The notes beneath the pieces were generated by a model. It saw nothing but the letters and a program-made list of their open reading frames with translations. It did no database searches and had not been told where the DNA came from. Below are positions 9,031 to 18,276 of a stretch of DNA of 64,000 bases, one piece after another. This stretch comes from Nostoc sp. FACHB-973 (GTDB taxonomy: Bacteria; Cyanobacteriota; Cyanobacteriia; Cyanobacteriales; Nostocaceae): assembly GCF_014698115.1 (NCBI RefSeq), contig NZ_JACJSJ010000022.1, positions 33,656-97,655 on the forward strand, in the 5' to 3' direction. Both the position numbers and the translations under genes were made by a program. How positions within the stretch are numbered: position 1 is the first letter of the stretch; each line of letters opens with the position of its first letter.

Positions 9031-10026
9031 GTGAAAAAATTTTTAATGCTAATGATGCTGATTGTCGCAATCACATTTATTGGGTCGAGTTGTGAGGGTA
9101 AGAAGACTCCAATCCCTGATCTGACACCGACAATCTCGATTCCTAGCCCGACACCGACAATTCCTAACCCGACACCAACAATCCCTAGCCCGACACCAAC
9201 AACCTCTGGTTTAATACCAGAAGAAATAAGAAAACTTGCAGAAGAAACAACTGTATTTATTACTGGAAGAGGTAAACCTGGTTCAGGTGTAATTATTGAT
9301 AGAGAAGATAATACTAATACGTATTATGTATTAACAGCTGCACATGTTGTAGGAAGTAAACCAACTCCCTTCGATCCTCCATATAAATTGCAAACCAAAG
9401 ATAATCAAGAACGTATTGTTGCAGATGACAAGACTTATGATGAAAATGTTCAAAAATTTCGGGAATCTACTGATTTAGCAATTATAAAATTTACTGCTGA
9501 ACCAGGTCAAGAATACCAATTTGCTCCATTAGCTAAATCTATATTGATAGGAATGCCTGTGTATGGATTTGGATGGACTAGTTGCTCAGGAGGAAATCAA
9601 CGACAATTTCAGAAGACTGAAGGTGAAATATGTAAAATTAATCCAGATGCTAATAATGGTTGGAATGTGAGTTATACAAACAATATTATTGAGGGGATGA
9701 GTGGAGGCCCCGTGTTTGATTCCAGTGGATATGTTGTTGCTATTCAAGCAGGACAGGATGGAAATGGAGCAATATCTGATGATAGCTGTAAACCTCTGCC
9801 ATTACAACCAGATCCAAAATTTAATTATGGTTTAGGTGTTCCTATTCGTGAAAATTTTGAGATGCTGCGATCAAAACTGGGTCAAAAATTAGAAATAAAA
9901 CTGCAACCAGCCATTTCTGCTCAACAAGAGCCTATAGTTAATATTAAATGTCGTGAAAAACTTCCACAAACAGAATGCCCTCCCATATTAGCTCCAGGGG
10001 AAAGCTGCAATTCTCACTTTGAATGA
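9031..10026 (+). CDS. Trypsin-like serine protease, lipoprotein type
   Basis: 331 aa starting at GTG (9031). The N-terminus MKKFLMLMMLIVAITFIGSSC is a lipoprotein signal with its lipobox cysteine. A proline-threonine linker follows (repeats of PSPTPTI, residues 30-60). The trypsin-fold domain has TAAHVV (His), STDLAII (Asp) and GMSGGPVF (Ser). The C-terminus TECPPILAPGESC repeats the motif seen in the kinase and the 73-aa membrane protein. Both signal type and linker place the catalytic domain outside the cytoplasmic membrane. It ends 1 base before a palindromic repeat. Confidence 0.88.
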   Translation: MKKFLMLMMLIVAITFIGSSCEGKKTPIPDLTPTISIPSPTPTIPNPTPTIPSPTPTTSGLIPEEIRKLAEETTVFITGRGKPGSGVIIDREDNTNTYYVLTAAHVVGSKPTPFDPPYKLQTKDNQERIVADDKTYDENVQKFRESTDLAIIKFTAEPGQEYQFAPLAKSILIGMPVYGFGWTSCSGGNQRQFQKTEGEICKINPDANNGWNVSYTNNIIEGMSGGPVFDSSGYVVAIQAGQDGNGAISDDSCKPLPLQPDPKFNYGLGVPIRENFEMLRSKLGQKLEIKLQPAISAQQEPIVNIKCREKLPQTECPPILAPGESCNSHFE

Positions 10027-10759
10027 AGGGCACGGCAGTGCCGTGCCCCTACGAGAAATCTATGTGTATCAAGGTTTTCGTGAAATAGTATTACGCATTG
10101 ACAGGAAATACCAAACATGGGTAATTCAAAAACCACATCTTTCGTAGGGGCACAGCACTGCTGTGCCCTTTATTGAGGATTTCGCATTGCTCCCCTCGTA
10201 ATGATAATTTATTGGGTCTAGAAGGCTTGAAACCTTTGCAGATAGCACTTGTGTATACACTGTAGCCAATACATCGGGGGGATTAAGGGGGGTAATCATT
10301 CTATTAAAATCACAGCCAACCACTTTTAAAACATCCTCTTAGCAGTACGACGCTTTTGTAGTCGCTTCAACCCAGCTTCACAACAGCTTGATTGTCCTTG
10401 AGGATGGCAATTTGCGATCGCCATACCGTTTTTTGTTCCCTCGTAGGCTATGGGCTAGTGCTTTTGCATACACACCCACCACTATCTCTGCCACAAGAAC
10501 CAATTAAATGCTAAAAAAAAGCTTAAGTTTCTTTAGAGTATCATTTAACTTAACAAATTTTAATAAATATGGTTTCAGCATCGTATCAGAATGTGTAAAG
10601 GCATAATGATGTAAAAAACTCAAAAAACTTGAATTATGGACGTTCAGAGGACTTTTAAAGACTCTAGCCTTCCCTATTGTTTAAAGTGATGTAAAGTTTT
10701 TTAACATCTGCTGAGTATCCTTCTCATAAAATTTAGTTGTTAACTGGGAGATAGTTTGA
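10027..10759. repeat. cpe upstream region with palindromic repeats
   Basis: 10028-10052 is GGCACGGCAGTGCC-type palindrome, directly after the protease stop and able to act as a terminator hairpin. 10143-10169 is a variant (GGGGCACAGCACTGCTGTGC). 10243-10268 carries ACTTGTGTATACACTGTAGCC, also found beside the 21-base repeats at 21.7 and 52.8 kb. 10308-10341 is one end of the 52.5-kb MITE family. The remaining roughly 400 bases before cpeC presumably contain the cpe promoter; I cannot place its operator. Confidence 0.6.
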
Positions 10760-11623
10760 ATGGCTTTCGGACCAGCATCACGATTAGGGGTCGCTTTATT
10801 TGAAGACACCGATCCCATTGATCTGTGGCCAGGTCGCTCTAATGAGGAAATTGAAACCGTAATTAGAGCTGTCTACAAGCAAGTTTTAGGCAATGCCTAT
10901 GTGTTGGAGAGTGAACGGCTGCCCGTTCCTGAATCCCAACTCAAACGGGGTGAAATTAGCGTTCGGGAGTTCGTGCGTCAAGTCGCCAAGTCGGAACTTT
11001 ACCGCTCGCGCTTTTTTGATAGCGTTCCCCGCTATCGGTCGATTGAATTAAATTTCAGACATCTTCTTGGTCGTGCGCCATTGGATCTAGAAGAAACCCG
11101 TTCACATAGCACTATTCTGGACACAAAGGGCTTTGAAGCTGACATTGATTCTTATTTAGACAGCGACGAATACCAAGAGACTTTCGGCGAAAACACAGTA
11201 CCTTACATTCGGGGCTACAAAACTGAAGCTATCCAGAGCTTGGTTCAGTTTACCCACATATTCCAGTTGGTACGTGGTTCCTCTAGTAGCAGTCTCAAAG
11301 GTGACTTAGCTGGCAAACAACCAAAATTGAACAGCTTAGTAATTCAAAATACTCCTAGCCCTGTAATTTCACCAGCCAGTAAGGGTGCTGCATTCCGCAA
11401 CCCAACATCTACTCCAAGGACCCGTCAAGGGGTGGGAGCTGGTGATGATGGTAAGGTTTACCGGATTGAAGTCACTGGTTACAAGGCAAATGTGGTAAAT
11501 AGTATTTCCAAGTTCCGCCGCAGTAACCAGGTCTATTTCGTACCCTACAATCAACTCTCACAAGAGTATCAACGGATTCACAAGCAGGGTGGTGTAATTG
11601 CTAGTATCACTCCTGTCAACTAG
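10760..11623 (+). CDS. cpeC: Phycoerythrin-associated rod linker CpeC
   Basis: 287 aa. Residues about 20-150 form the phycobilisome linker domain ([53 protein letters not shown]). The C-terminal CpcD-like domain is at about 232-287 (RIEVTGYKANVVNSISKFRR...ITPVN). The start has a GGGAG ribosome binding site. It connects phycoerythrin hexamers in the thylakoid-attached rods. It is first in a co-oriented set cpeC-cpeD-cpeS-cpeT-cpeR that resembles the cpeCDESTR operon known from chromatically acclimating cyanobacteria, where CpeR is needed for phycoerythrin expression in green light. Confidence 0.92.
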   Translation: MAFGPASRLGVALFEDTDPIDLWPGRSNEEIETVIRAVYKQVLGNAYVLESERLPVPESQLKRGEISVREFVRQVAKSELYRSRFFDSVPRYRSIELNFRHLLGRAPLDLEETRSHSTILDTKGFEADIDSYLDSDEYQETFGENTVPYIRGYKTEAIQSLVQFTHIFQLVRGSSSSSLKGDLAGKQPKLNSLVIQNTPSPVISPASKGAAFRNPTSTPRTRQGVGAGDDGKVYRIEVTGYKANVVNSISKFRRSNQVYFVPYNQLSQEYQRIHKQGGVIASITPVN

Positions 11624-11659
11624 AGAATCTATTCACAAACTAAGCTTGGGAAAAGGTAC

Positions 11660-12418
11660 ATGGGAAGCATAGTTATAAATTCCCCAAAGGTGGAGCTGTG
11701 GTCAACGAGCTCTACTGAAGAAGTGGAAGCAGTGATTCGAGCCGTTTATAAGCAAGTTTTGGGTAACGCTCACTTGTTAGAAAGTGAGCGGCTCGTGACT
11801 GGTGAATCGCAACTGCGCGATCGCCAAATCAGCGTTCGTGACTTTGTGCGAATCGTCGCTAAATCCGAGATTTACCGGACTCGGTTTTTTGAAAGCACTG
11901 CTCCCTATCGGTTCATTGAACTCAACTTTAAACATTTGCTAGGTCGCGCTCCCCTCGATCAGACAGAGGTTTCCGAGCATATCCGTCGTACCGTTGAAAG
12001 CGGTTATGATGCTGAGATCGACTCCTACATCGATAGCCCTGAATATCAGGCTTCTTTTGGCGAAAATACTGTACCCTACTATCGGGGAAACAGCAGCCAA
12101 GTAGGGCAAAAGCAAGTTGGCTATAACCGGATTTTTGGGCTTGTTCGTGGCGTAGCTGAAAGCTCAAGCTCCGTCAAGTCCTCTCAGTTGGTATACTCAG
12201 TAGCAACCAACAGCACTGCTAAGATTAAGTCACCTTCTGTGATCGGTAGTACTGAAAAGAGATTTAAGATCCTCGTTCAGGGTGGAAGTGGAAAATTCAA
12301 TAATCCCCTCCGCCGCACCACAACCGAGTACATTGTTCCTGCTAGCAACATGACACCGCAAATTCAGCGGATCAATCGCACTAGTGGCAAGATTGTTAGC
12401 ATCACAGAGATTGTTTAA
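11660..12418 (+). CDS. cpeD: Phycoerythrin-associated rod linker CpeD
   Basis: 252 aa with the same two-domain plan as CpeC: linker domain at about 15-145 ([37 protein letters not shown]) and CpcD-like domain at about 195-252 (RFKILVQGGSGKFNNPLRR). The gap to cpeC is 36 bases with a GGAAAAGG sequence before the ATG, so the two are probably translated from one mRNA. CpeD or CpeE is the choice; I call CpeD from position. STRR repeats follow the stop. Confidence 0.85.
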   Translation: MGSIVINSPKVELWSTSSTEEVEAVIRAVYKQVLGNAHLLESERLVTGESQLRDRQISVRDFVRIVAKSEIYRTRFFESTAPYRFIELNFKHLLGRAPLDQTEVSEHIRRTVESGYDAEIDSYIDSPEYQASFGENTVPYYRGNSSQVGQKQVGYNRIFGLVRGVAESSSSVKSSQLVYSVATNSTAKIKSPSVIGSTEKRFKILVQGGSGKFNNPLRRTTTEYIVPASNMTPQIQRINRTSGKIVSITEIV

Positions 12419-12424
12419 AAAATA

Positions 12425-12540
12425 GGGATTGGGTATTGGGCATTGGGCGTTGGGCATTGGGCATGGGTTATTGTCCTTATCTCCCCAGTCCCTAGTACCC
12501 AGTAACCAGTACCCAGTCCCTAATCCCCAAGTCCCATCAA
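12425..12540. repeat. STRR block between cpeD and cpeS
   Basis: GGGTATT/GGGCATT/GGGCGTT heptamers are followed by CCCAGTC/CCCAGTA types on the other strand, giving a possible hairpin exactly where cpeE lies in the classical operon order. Confidence 0.8.
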
Positions 12541-12630
12541 AAGTAAAATAAACTACTATATAGACTGAGAGAATAACCTTTAGCCAAAATATTTTTGACA
12601 CTGTAAGCTGTTTTTCTAATCACTTTTGTA

Positions 12631-13167
12631 ATGGAAATTAATGAATTTTTTGAACTTTCAATTGGACGATGGCGATCGCAACGTAGCGGTCATCATTTAG
12701 CATTCGCCCATTTTGAAGAAGTCTTGTCTAACATTGACATTGAATCTCTATCTACCGACGACCCGACGGTGCTAGAAGTATGTAAATTACATGATATTGA
12801 CTCCGCCAGTATCACTCACCCCTTTCGCATGACTTGGGAAGGTGAATCAGACTGGGACGATAAACCAATCTCTGGTAGTACCGTGCTGGTACCAATTCCG
12901 GATATTGAAAATCCTTCTAGAGGCAAACTGCTGCGGGAAAACGGATATGCTGAAGTAGTCCCGGCGGTAGGTAGATACCACCTGAGTGACGACGGTGTTT
13001 TTACGCTGCTGACAGAGTATGATCTGGTTGCAGCTGAAGAGCGAATTTGGTTTGCTAACCCAAATCTGCGATTTCGCGTATCGATGATCAAAACCAGCGA
13101 TGGTAAAGGCGTGACAACAGCTTCCTTTTCTTCAGAGATTCGGTCTTTGTCCAGTTCAACAAGTTAG
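12631..13167 (+). CDS. cpeS: Phycobiliprotein lyase CpeS
   Basis: 178 aa, typical CpeS/CpcS family length. Diagnostic segments are MEINEFFELSIGRWRSQRSG, HHLAFAHFEE, MTWEGESDWDD and the final strands ERIWFANPNLRFRVSMIK. It catalyses bilin attachment to a phycobiliprotein cysteine as a lipocalin-like protein. Position between cpeD and cpeT supports the CpeS name. It is only distantly similar to the lyase at 510-1091, so the genome region encodes two lyases of the class. Confidence 0.88.
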   Translation: MEINEFFELSIGRWRSQRSGHHLAFAHFEEVLSNIDIESLSTDDPTVLEVCKLHDIDSASITHPFRMTWEGESDWDDKPISGSTVLVPIPDIENPSRGKLLRENGYAEVVPAVGRYHLSDDGVFTLLTEYDLVAAEERIWFANPNLRFRVSMIKTSDGKGVTTASFSSEIRSLSSSTS

Positions 13168-13357
13168 CAATATTCTGTTAAAAAATTAAATCAGTAACGA
13201 GTGCTTACTGAATAATTTTTCAAGGAATCATTTAGTACAATATTGCAAAAATAAACCTACCATGTGAAATAGGCAAAACACCTAAAGGATAAAATCTCTT
13301 TACTTTTGCCTTTTGCCTTCTTGCACTAGTTTTGTCTTGTCACTCCTGAGGTTGAAT

Positions 13358-13987
13358 ATGACAATAGCCGCCAGTGACTCTAGTACCAAGTCTAGCGATT
13401 TGCTCACCTTAGCTTGTTGGATGGCGGGAGATTTTAGCAACCAAAAGCAATCTTTTGCAAATCCTCAACTTTACGCGCACATTCACATTTTTTTTCGTCC
13501 TTTACCATTTGAGTTTTTTTCTGCCGTCGGTTTTTATTCTGAACAAGTATATGACCACGATTTGTGGACACCCTATCGCCAGGGAGTACATAAATTAGTA
13601 GATTTGGGCGATCGCATTTATATCGAAAATTACAGCTTGAAAGACCCTATACTTTACGCAGGCGCTGGTCGGGAATTAGATATCCTCAAAACCATCACCC
13701 CACAGAGTATTGAACGGCGCTATAACTGTTCAATGGTTTTTGTCCGAGAAGGTGAAATGTTTCGCGGTAGTGTAGAACCAGGCAATCAATGTTTAATTCC
13801 TCGCAACGGCCGTCAGACATATCTTATTAGCGAAGTAGAAGTAACTGAGCATACCTGGATAAGTCTAGATAAAGGCATGGATATTGAAACCCATGAACAA
13901 ATATGGGGTTCAACTGCTGGGCCTTTGCGGTTTGAAAAACGAGAAAGTTTTGCTGATGAATTAAATGCGGTGACCGCATTATGTTAA
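13358..13987 (+). CDS. cpeT: Phycobiliprotein lyase CpeT
   Basis: 209 aa from ATG 13358, with GAGG 7 bases upstream. The CpcT/CpeT pattern is clear: LLTLACWMAGDFSNQKQSF, HIHIFFRPLPFEFFSAVGFY, SEQVYDHDLWTPYRQGVHKL and RNGRQTYLISEVEV. Members attach bilins to the Cys-153/165 position of beta subunits. It overlaps the next gene by seven bases (ATGTTAA), so the two are probably translationally coupled. Confidence 0.92.
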   Translation: MTIAASDSSTKSSDLLTLACWMAGDFSNQKQSFANPQLYAHIHIFFRPLPFEFFSAVGFYSEQVYDHDLWTPYRQGVHKLVDLGDRIYIENYSLKDPILYAGAGRELDILKTITPQSIERRYNCSMVFVREGEMFRGSVEPGNQCLIPRNGRQTYLISEVEVTEHTWISLDKGMDIETHEQIWGSTAGPLRFEKRESFADELNAVTALC

Positions 13988-14319
13988 TTCAGCTGGAATC
14001 TGTTAAACCTAAAATGTTACCTCCACTAGCTGAAAAAAAAATGCGCTGCTGGATTCGCAGTCGTCACTTGATTTGTTCAGGTAACTTTTTTATCTTCGAG
14101 ACATTAGAATATACGACGATTGAAAGGTTTTCTGAATGTGTTGCTTCTTTAGGAGGAACAGTAATATCTGTTGACCCTATTAATAAAATTTGGATGGGCG
14201 ATCATCGGCAAGTTATTCTATATCAGGCAAAAGCAAGTTTACATACACCTCATCACACCTTGAAACAATACTGGATAAAATACGGTGGTTTCTACACTAG
14301 GTTTGATATCCGTGCTTGA
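13981..14319 (+). CDS. cpeR: Phycoerythrin gene activator CpeR
   Basis: 112 aa. The core KKMRCWIRSRHLICSGNFFI and IERFSECVASLGGTV matches what I know of CpeR, the small regulator required for expression of phycoerythrin genes in Fremyella-type cyanobacteria. The start overlaps the end of cpeT. A shorter start at MLPPLAEKK is possible and would give the more usual length of about 100 residues. CpeR resembles a phosphatase-like or anti-anti-sigma-type small fold, but its mechanism cannot be read here. Confidence 0.85.
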   Translation: MLIQLESVKPKMLPPLAEKKMRCWIRSRHLICSGNFFIFETLEYTTIERFSECVASLGGTVISVDPINKIWMGDHRQVILYQAKASLHTPHHTLKQYWIKYGGFYTRFDIRA

Positions 14320-14838
14320 ATAATGCTGCTGCTAGCTTAGTCCAAGTTAGAAATACGCTCTAATTGAAGAAGAATACAGAATTCAGAATTCTTCTTTTTA
14401 ATTCCTCCCTTAGAGGGTTGACGGTTAACTGTTAGTGTCTCGCGGCTAATGTTCAACAATATTAGTTGTTAGTTATTAACTGTTAGCCGTCTCTTGTTTG
14501 TTAGAAAATGTAACTAAAAAACCTCCCAAAACTTGATAACTTATATCGTATCGTGAAGGGAATTAGGAAATTTTAGTGAGTAATTGTACTAATTAATCAC
14601 TACCAAATACTGACCAAGCCCCGTTGGGGCGGGAGTCGGGAGTCGGGAGTCGGGAAAAAAATAGCGACCCCAACCACCGCTCTACAAGCCCCGTCTTTTA
14701 AGACGATTGCAAAAGCCCAAGGTCTCAAGCCCCGTTCAATGCTGTCTTCCCCACTCCCCACTCCCTACTCCCTACTCCCTTCTTGTTGACCTCCCATTAC
14801 TTTTAAAAATATTCTTTTTTCAAAGGTTGTTGAAAACT
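14320..14838. repeat. Intergenic region with an interspersed repeat of about 145 bp
   Basis: 14611-14755 runs from TGACCAAGCCCCGTTGGGGC through GGGAGTC repeats to AAGCCCCGTTCAATGCTGTC. An inverted, nearly full copy is at 60377-60513. Before it are GAATTCAGAATTC repeats (14374-14394) and an ORF-free stretch. No promoter assignable for the linker gene that follows. Confidence 0.75.
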
Positions 14839-15843
14839 ATGCCAAGCCTTTCAGATGATGACATTAGACAAAGCCAATACCAAGCATTTTCTCAAACAGA
14901 AACCATTGAACTGTGGTCTGGTGCTTCGGTTGATGATACCGAAATTGTGATTCGGGCAGTTTATCGGCAGGTTTTAGGCAATGCTTATGTGATGGAAAGT
15001 GAACGCCTCATTGCCCCAGAATCACAACTCAAGCAAGGCATAATTAATGTTCGTGAGTTTGTGCGTCAAGTTGCCAAATCAGAGTTGTATCGCTCCAGAT
15101 TTTTTGCTAACGTTTACCGCTATCGTGCGATTGAATTAAACTTCAAGCATCTGCTAGGTCGCGCTCCTGATGACTACTCTGAGATGATATATCACAGCAA
15201 CATTTTAGACGAACAGGGTTTTGAGGCCGATATTGATTCTTATGTTGATAGCGAGGAATATTTCAGTGCCTTTGGCGAGAATGTAGTACCATATTACCGA
15301 GGTTATAAAACCCAAACTGGGCAAAAAATATTGGAATTTACCAATATGCTGCAACTAGTGCGGAGCAATTCTAGCAGCGACAAGAACCTAGCATCAAATA
15401 ATAAACCTCAATTGGTGCGATCGCTAATTACCAACACTCCTTACGGTAAACTCAAACCCACCGATGTTGGTGCATTGTTAGCTGAACTGTTCAAACCCAA
15501 GCCAGAATCTGCTGCTGGAGTTAATACATTTGTTGCAGCTAGTAAAACAGCCGAACAAAGTTTGCAACAAAAAATTCAAGAACAACAAAGCCAAATTACA
15601 GCTTTACAACAACAACTAGCAGGGTTACAAACCTTTGCTAGCATCGGTGCAACACAATTTACCACTAGTTCCCAGATTTCTAGTTTTCAGAGTGCAGATT
15701 CATCTGCATCTTTGCAACAGCAAGCCGACGCCCAGGTAAAACAGATTACTGCACTACAAGAGCAAATTGCTGATGCTCGACGCTTGGCCGCAGTTGGCGA
15801 AGCCCGTTTAAATAAGTGGCGCAGTCGCGTTTTTAATGGCTAA
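14839..15843 (+). CDS. Phycobilisome linker with C-terminal coiled coil
   Basis: 334 aa from ATG 14839; the longer frame upstream is repeat-derived. Residues about 25-160 are a linker domain close to CpeC/CpeD ([35 protein letters not shown]). It lacks the CpcD-like domain. Instead residues about 245-330 are glutamine-rich heptads ([38 protein letters not shown]) predicting a coiled coil. It may be an alternative rod-terminating or rod-attaching linker, replacing cpeE in this operon. The exact name is uncertain. Confidence 0.85.
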   Translation: MPSLSDDDIRQSQYQAFSQTETIELWSGASVDDTEIVIRAVYRQVLGNAYVMESERLIAPESQLKQGIINVREFVRQVAKSELYRSRFFANVYRYRAIELNFKHLLGRAPDDYSEMIYHSNILDEQGFEADIDSYVDSEEYFSAFGENVVPYYRGYKTQTGQKILEFTNMLQLVRSNSSSDKNLASNNKPQLVRSLITNTPYGKLKPTDVGALLAELFKPKPESAAGVNTFVAASKTAEQSLQQKIQEQQSQITALQQQLAGLQTFASIGATQFTTSSQISSFQSADSSASLQQQADAQVKQITALQEQIADARRLAAVGEARLNKWRSRVFNG

Positions 15844-15859
15844 AATCCCAACGGAATAC

Positions 15860-15990
15860 AATACGGTTCGGTTAAGGCACCAGACGCGATAAATCGCCGT
15901 CAAGACGAAAGATTCATTATTGTAGAGACGCGATTTATCGCGTCTTTGCGATGTAGAATTTTCATCAAAAAACCTTAACCGAAGCGTATT
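15860..15990. mobile_element. MITE-like element, AATACGGTT family, copy 1
   Basis: Terminal inverted repeats AATACGGTTCGGTTAAGG and CCTTAACCGAAGCGTATT. Inside is the palindrome GACGCGATAAATCGCC against GCGATTTATCGCGTC. A second complete copy is at 57846-57995, and a left-end-only copy is at 48436-48520. Confidence 0.8.
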
Positions 15991-16053
15991 GCAACGGAAT
16001 AGTCGAGTAAATCGTTTGTAGTCAGAACTTTAGTCAGAAAATTAAATTGAACG

Positions 16054-16081
16054 TAGGGGCGCACAGCTGTGCGCCCCTACA
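16054..16081. repeat. Palindrome GTAGGGGCGCACAGCTGTGC type
   Basis: Perfect hairpin-forming repeat. Further copies occur at 21439-21466 and at the arms of 4837-5070; related GGTAGCACAGC forms are at 31590-31615 and 60925-60951. Followed at 16094-16124 by a lone end of the GGGACTTCCA MITE family. Confidence 0.8.
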
Positions 16082-16134
16082 AATGTACAAACAATTTGGG
16101 ATAATTTATTTTCTGGAAGTCCCTAGATGAATGA

Positions 16135-17436
16135 TTAGGTTGCCAGAATTATATCAGAGTAGGCAAAAGACCAAACTGGACGCATTTTAAAGAACTCTTC
16201 AAAGGAAATTTTCAAATCTTGATTTTCATCATATTTTTTCATGTATTCTTCAACTTCATTAGAAGGTAATCCCCACTCTAGCAATAGTGTCTTTAACTCA
16301 AATTCATCAATGTAACCAGTCCCATCGATATCTATTTGGTCGAAAATTATTTTGCACTTTTCTTCATTGCTAATATTTTTACCCTTGCTTAAACATTCTA
16401 GCTTCAAGCTTTCTCTTTTTAGCCGTTCTTTGACACCTTTAATCTGCCAGATTTGCTCATAAAAATTCGTGAAATGAAATTCATTCAAATCTGTGTGTCG
16501 AGCCAGAAAAGTATTGATAAAAGAATCTGGAACTTGCCACTCGTGCCAAAGAATTTTCAATTCTTCTTTATCTAAAGTTCCAGTTTTATTTGTATCCAAT
16601 TGAGCAAAAACTGCTGCTGCTACTGCTTGATCGTCAAGTTGATCGGGATTGATTGATAAATGATTAGTTACCCATAATTCTTTCGCATCTTCATCTATTA
16701 ATGTTTGTCTTTGACTTTCTTTTGTCCAACTGATCCAGTCTGCTGCTGTGGGATTCATAATTAACTTATAAAGAGCATTATATCCAAGGACACAAAGGAT
16801 AAAATACAAGTTACCAGCAACACCTAATACAGAGGGGAATATCAACACACCAGCCGCCAAAATTGAAGCAGAATAAAGATTATCTTTAAAGATTCCAAAA
16901 ACAGTAAAGATAAAGTAAAATACTCGACACCAAACGTATATGCTTAGAACTAAAAATGTGTTGATTAACCAAAAATTGGAACTTGGTTCTAACAGGAGAT
17001 TAACGGCGGCATAAAGGTGTAAACTGACACAGAATAGATATGCTGGAATCATTACACTCTTAGAGCCAAAAACAATCGGTGTTTGGTAAAAAGATGAGGT
17101 GACATGACCGATTATGGCTGATAGTGCCATGATTGTAGCGGGTATTTCTGGATTACTACTAAAAAATGCAATAACACCAAACAAAACCTCTATACTTCCA
17201 GAAATTACATGAGTTCTGATTGATAATTTCCGCTTGGGTAGCATGAGAAATTTGGGGTGTGGTGGGTTTGTGTAATGGTAGTACAAAACGTAAAAGTTAC
17301 ACAGAATTGATGCCCCACACAGAATTAGTTTTTGATAATATTCTGTTTCCTGACCTGTAAAAGTAGTACTAAAATAAAAGCAAGCCAAGACGTAAATGCT
17401 GAGGGGTAAAATTAGCAATGTGTTTTTTAAAAACAT
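16135..17436 (-). CDS. Polytopic membrane protein with C-terminal EF-hands
   Basis: 433 aa. The N-terminal half (about 1-230) has six or seven hydrophobic helices. The C-terminal half is soluble and contains EF-hand loops DTNKTGTLDKEE and DIDGTGYIDEFE, plus DENQDLKISFEE near residue 410, so it should bind calcium in the cytosol. The combination suggests a calcium-regulated membrane transporter, channel or enzyme, but I do not recognise the membrane domain. No neighbours suggest a pathway. Confidence 0.8.
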   Translation of the reverse strand: MFLKNTLLILPLSIYVLACFYFSTTFTGQETEYYQKLILCGASILCNFYVLYYHYTNPPHPKFLMLPKRKLSIRTHVISGSIEVLFGVIAFFSSNPEIPATIMALSAIIGHVTSSFYQTPIVFGSKSVMIPAYLFCVSLHLYAAVNLLLEPSSNFWLINTFLVLSIYVWCRVFYFIFTVFGIFKDNLYSASILAAGVLIFPSVLGVAGNLYFILCVLGYNALYKLIMNPTAADWISWTKESQRQTLIDEDAKELWVTNHLSINPDQLDDQAVAAAVFAQLDTNKTGTLDKEELKILWHEWQVPDSFINTFLARHTDLNEFHFTNFYEQIWQIKGVKERLKRESLKLECLSKGKNISNEEKCKIIFDQIDIDGTGYIDEFELKTLLLEWGLPSNEVEEYMKKYDENQDLKISFEEFFKMRPVWSFAYSDIILAT

Positions 17437-18168
17437 CAGAATATCAAGTTTCCTTGTTTGATTGATTAGGGGATTAGAGTTAATTTATGAAGCTGAGATT
17501 TTCGGAAGTTAATCGTTTACTGATGCACCATCACAGACAATGCATCAAATACATCGCCACAAACAGCGTGCTAGATTTCATATCTGCCTTTTGTTGTGCG
17601 CGTATTTAGATATAAAATGAAAGTAACAGCGGATAAACATTTCTCTAGAAAATTTTATAAAAATTTAATTTATTAATTCATTGTTTTAAGTATGCTGTCT
17701 GCGAGTGGCGTTATTCATCCAGTTGATTTGTGAAGCGTGAATTAATTTGAATTGTTTCATCATTTCCAGTTCTGTTATCTGCTTCAAGTTTTACAGAAGC
17801 ATCTCCTGATTGTGAGTTTTTATAGAGTACAAATCTGGTCTTGATGCCACATCGTTTATTGATAGTAAGTAAGTCGGTGCAAAGAAAGCTAACAGTTGAA
17901 AGCTGTCATTCGCTCTTTGTCCTTTTTCATTGGTAAGGGTTTCAAGTAGGTTTACTTTTCGTAAGATAGTTTTGTTTCTTCCCACCGATTTACTTAGTAT
18001 TGCGATCATATTCAATGACAAACAAGCAGTGGGCTATACTGCGATCGCTTGACCAAATTAAATGTAGAGATGCAAAATTTACAATCTCTCAACATTTGTT
18101 AAGAACACTTCAACTGGACTAACAACACGACAATTTCATCAATTGCTTAGCTTGCAACTGTTAAAACA
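17437..18168 (-). pseudogene. Intergenic stretch with a possible decayed small gene
   Basis: Between 17715 and 18021 the reverse strand holds two frames that look like pieces of one gene: the upstream frame reads LLETLTNEKGQRANDSFQLL, the downstream frame reads SGDASVKLEADNRTGNDETI and QINSRFTNQLDE before a stop. The switch between them would need a frameshift. I recognise no family. The remainder (17437-17714) shows nothing clear. Confidence 0.3.
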
Positions 18169-18274
18169 TATAGCGTTTCCTGACCTAATAAGTAAACCTG
18201 TAGGGGCACGGCACTGCCGTGCCCCTACACCTCGTGATATCATGTTGTATCCCATCTGAATGGGAACCGCTATA
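18169..18274. mobile_element. MITE-like element, family 1, copy B
   Basis: TATAGCGTTTCCTGACC at the left, ATGGGAACCGCTATA at the right, the GGGGCACGGCACTGCC palindrome in the centre. It stops 2 bases from the stop codon of the beta-lactamase-like gene, so it may provide that gene's transcription end. Confidence 0.8.
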
Positions 18275-18276
18275 AA

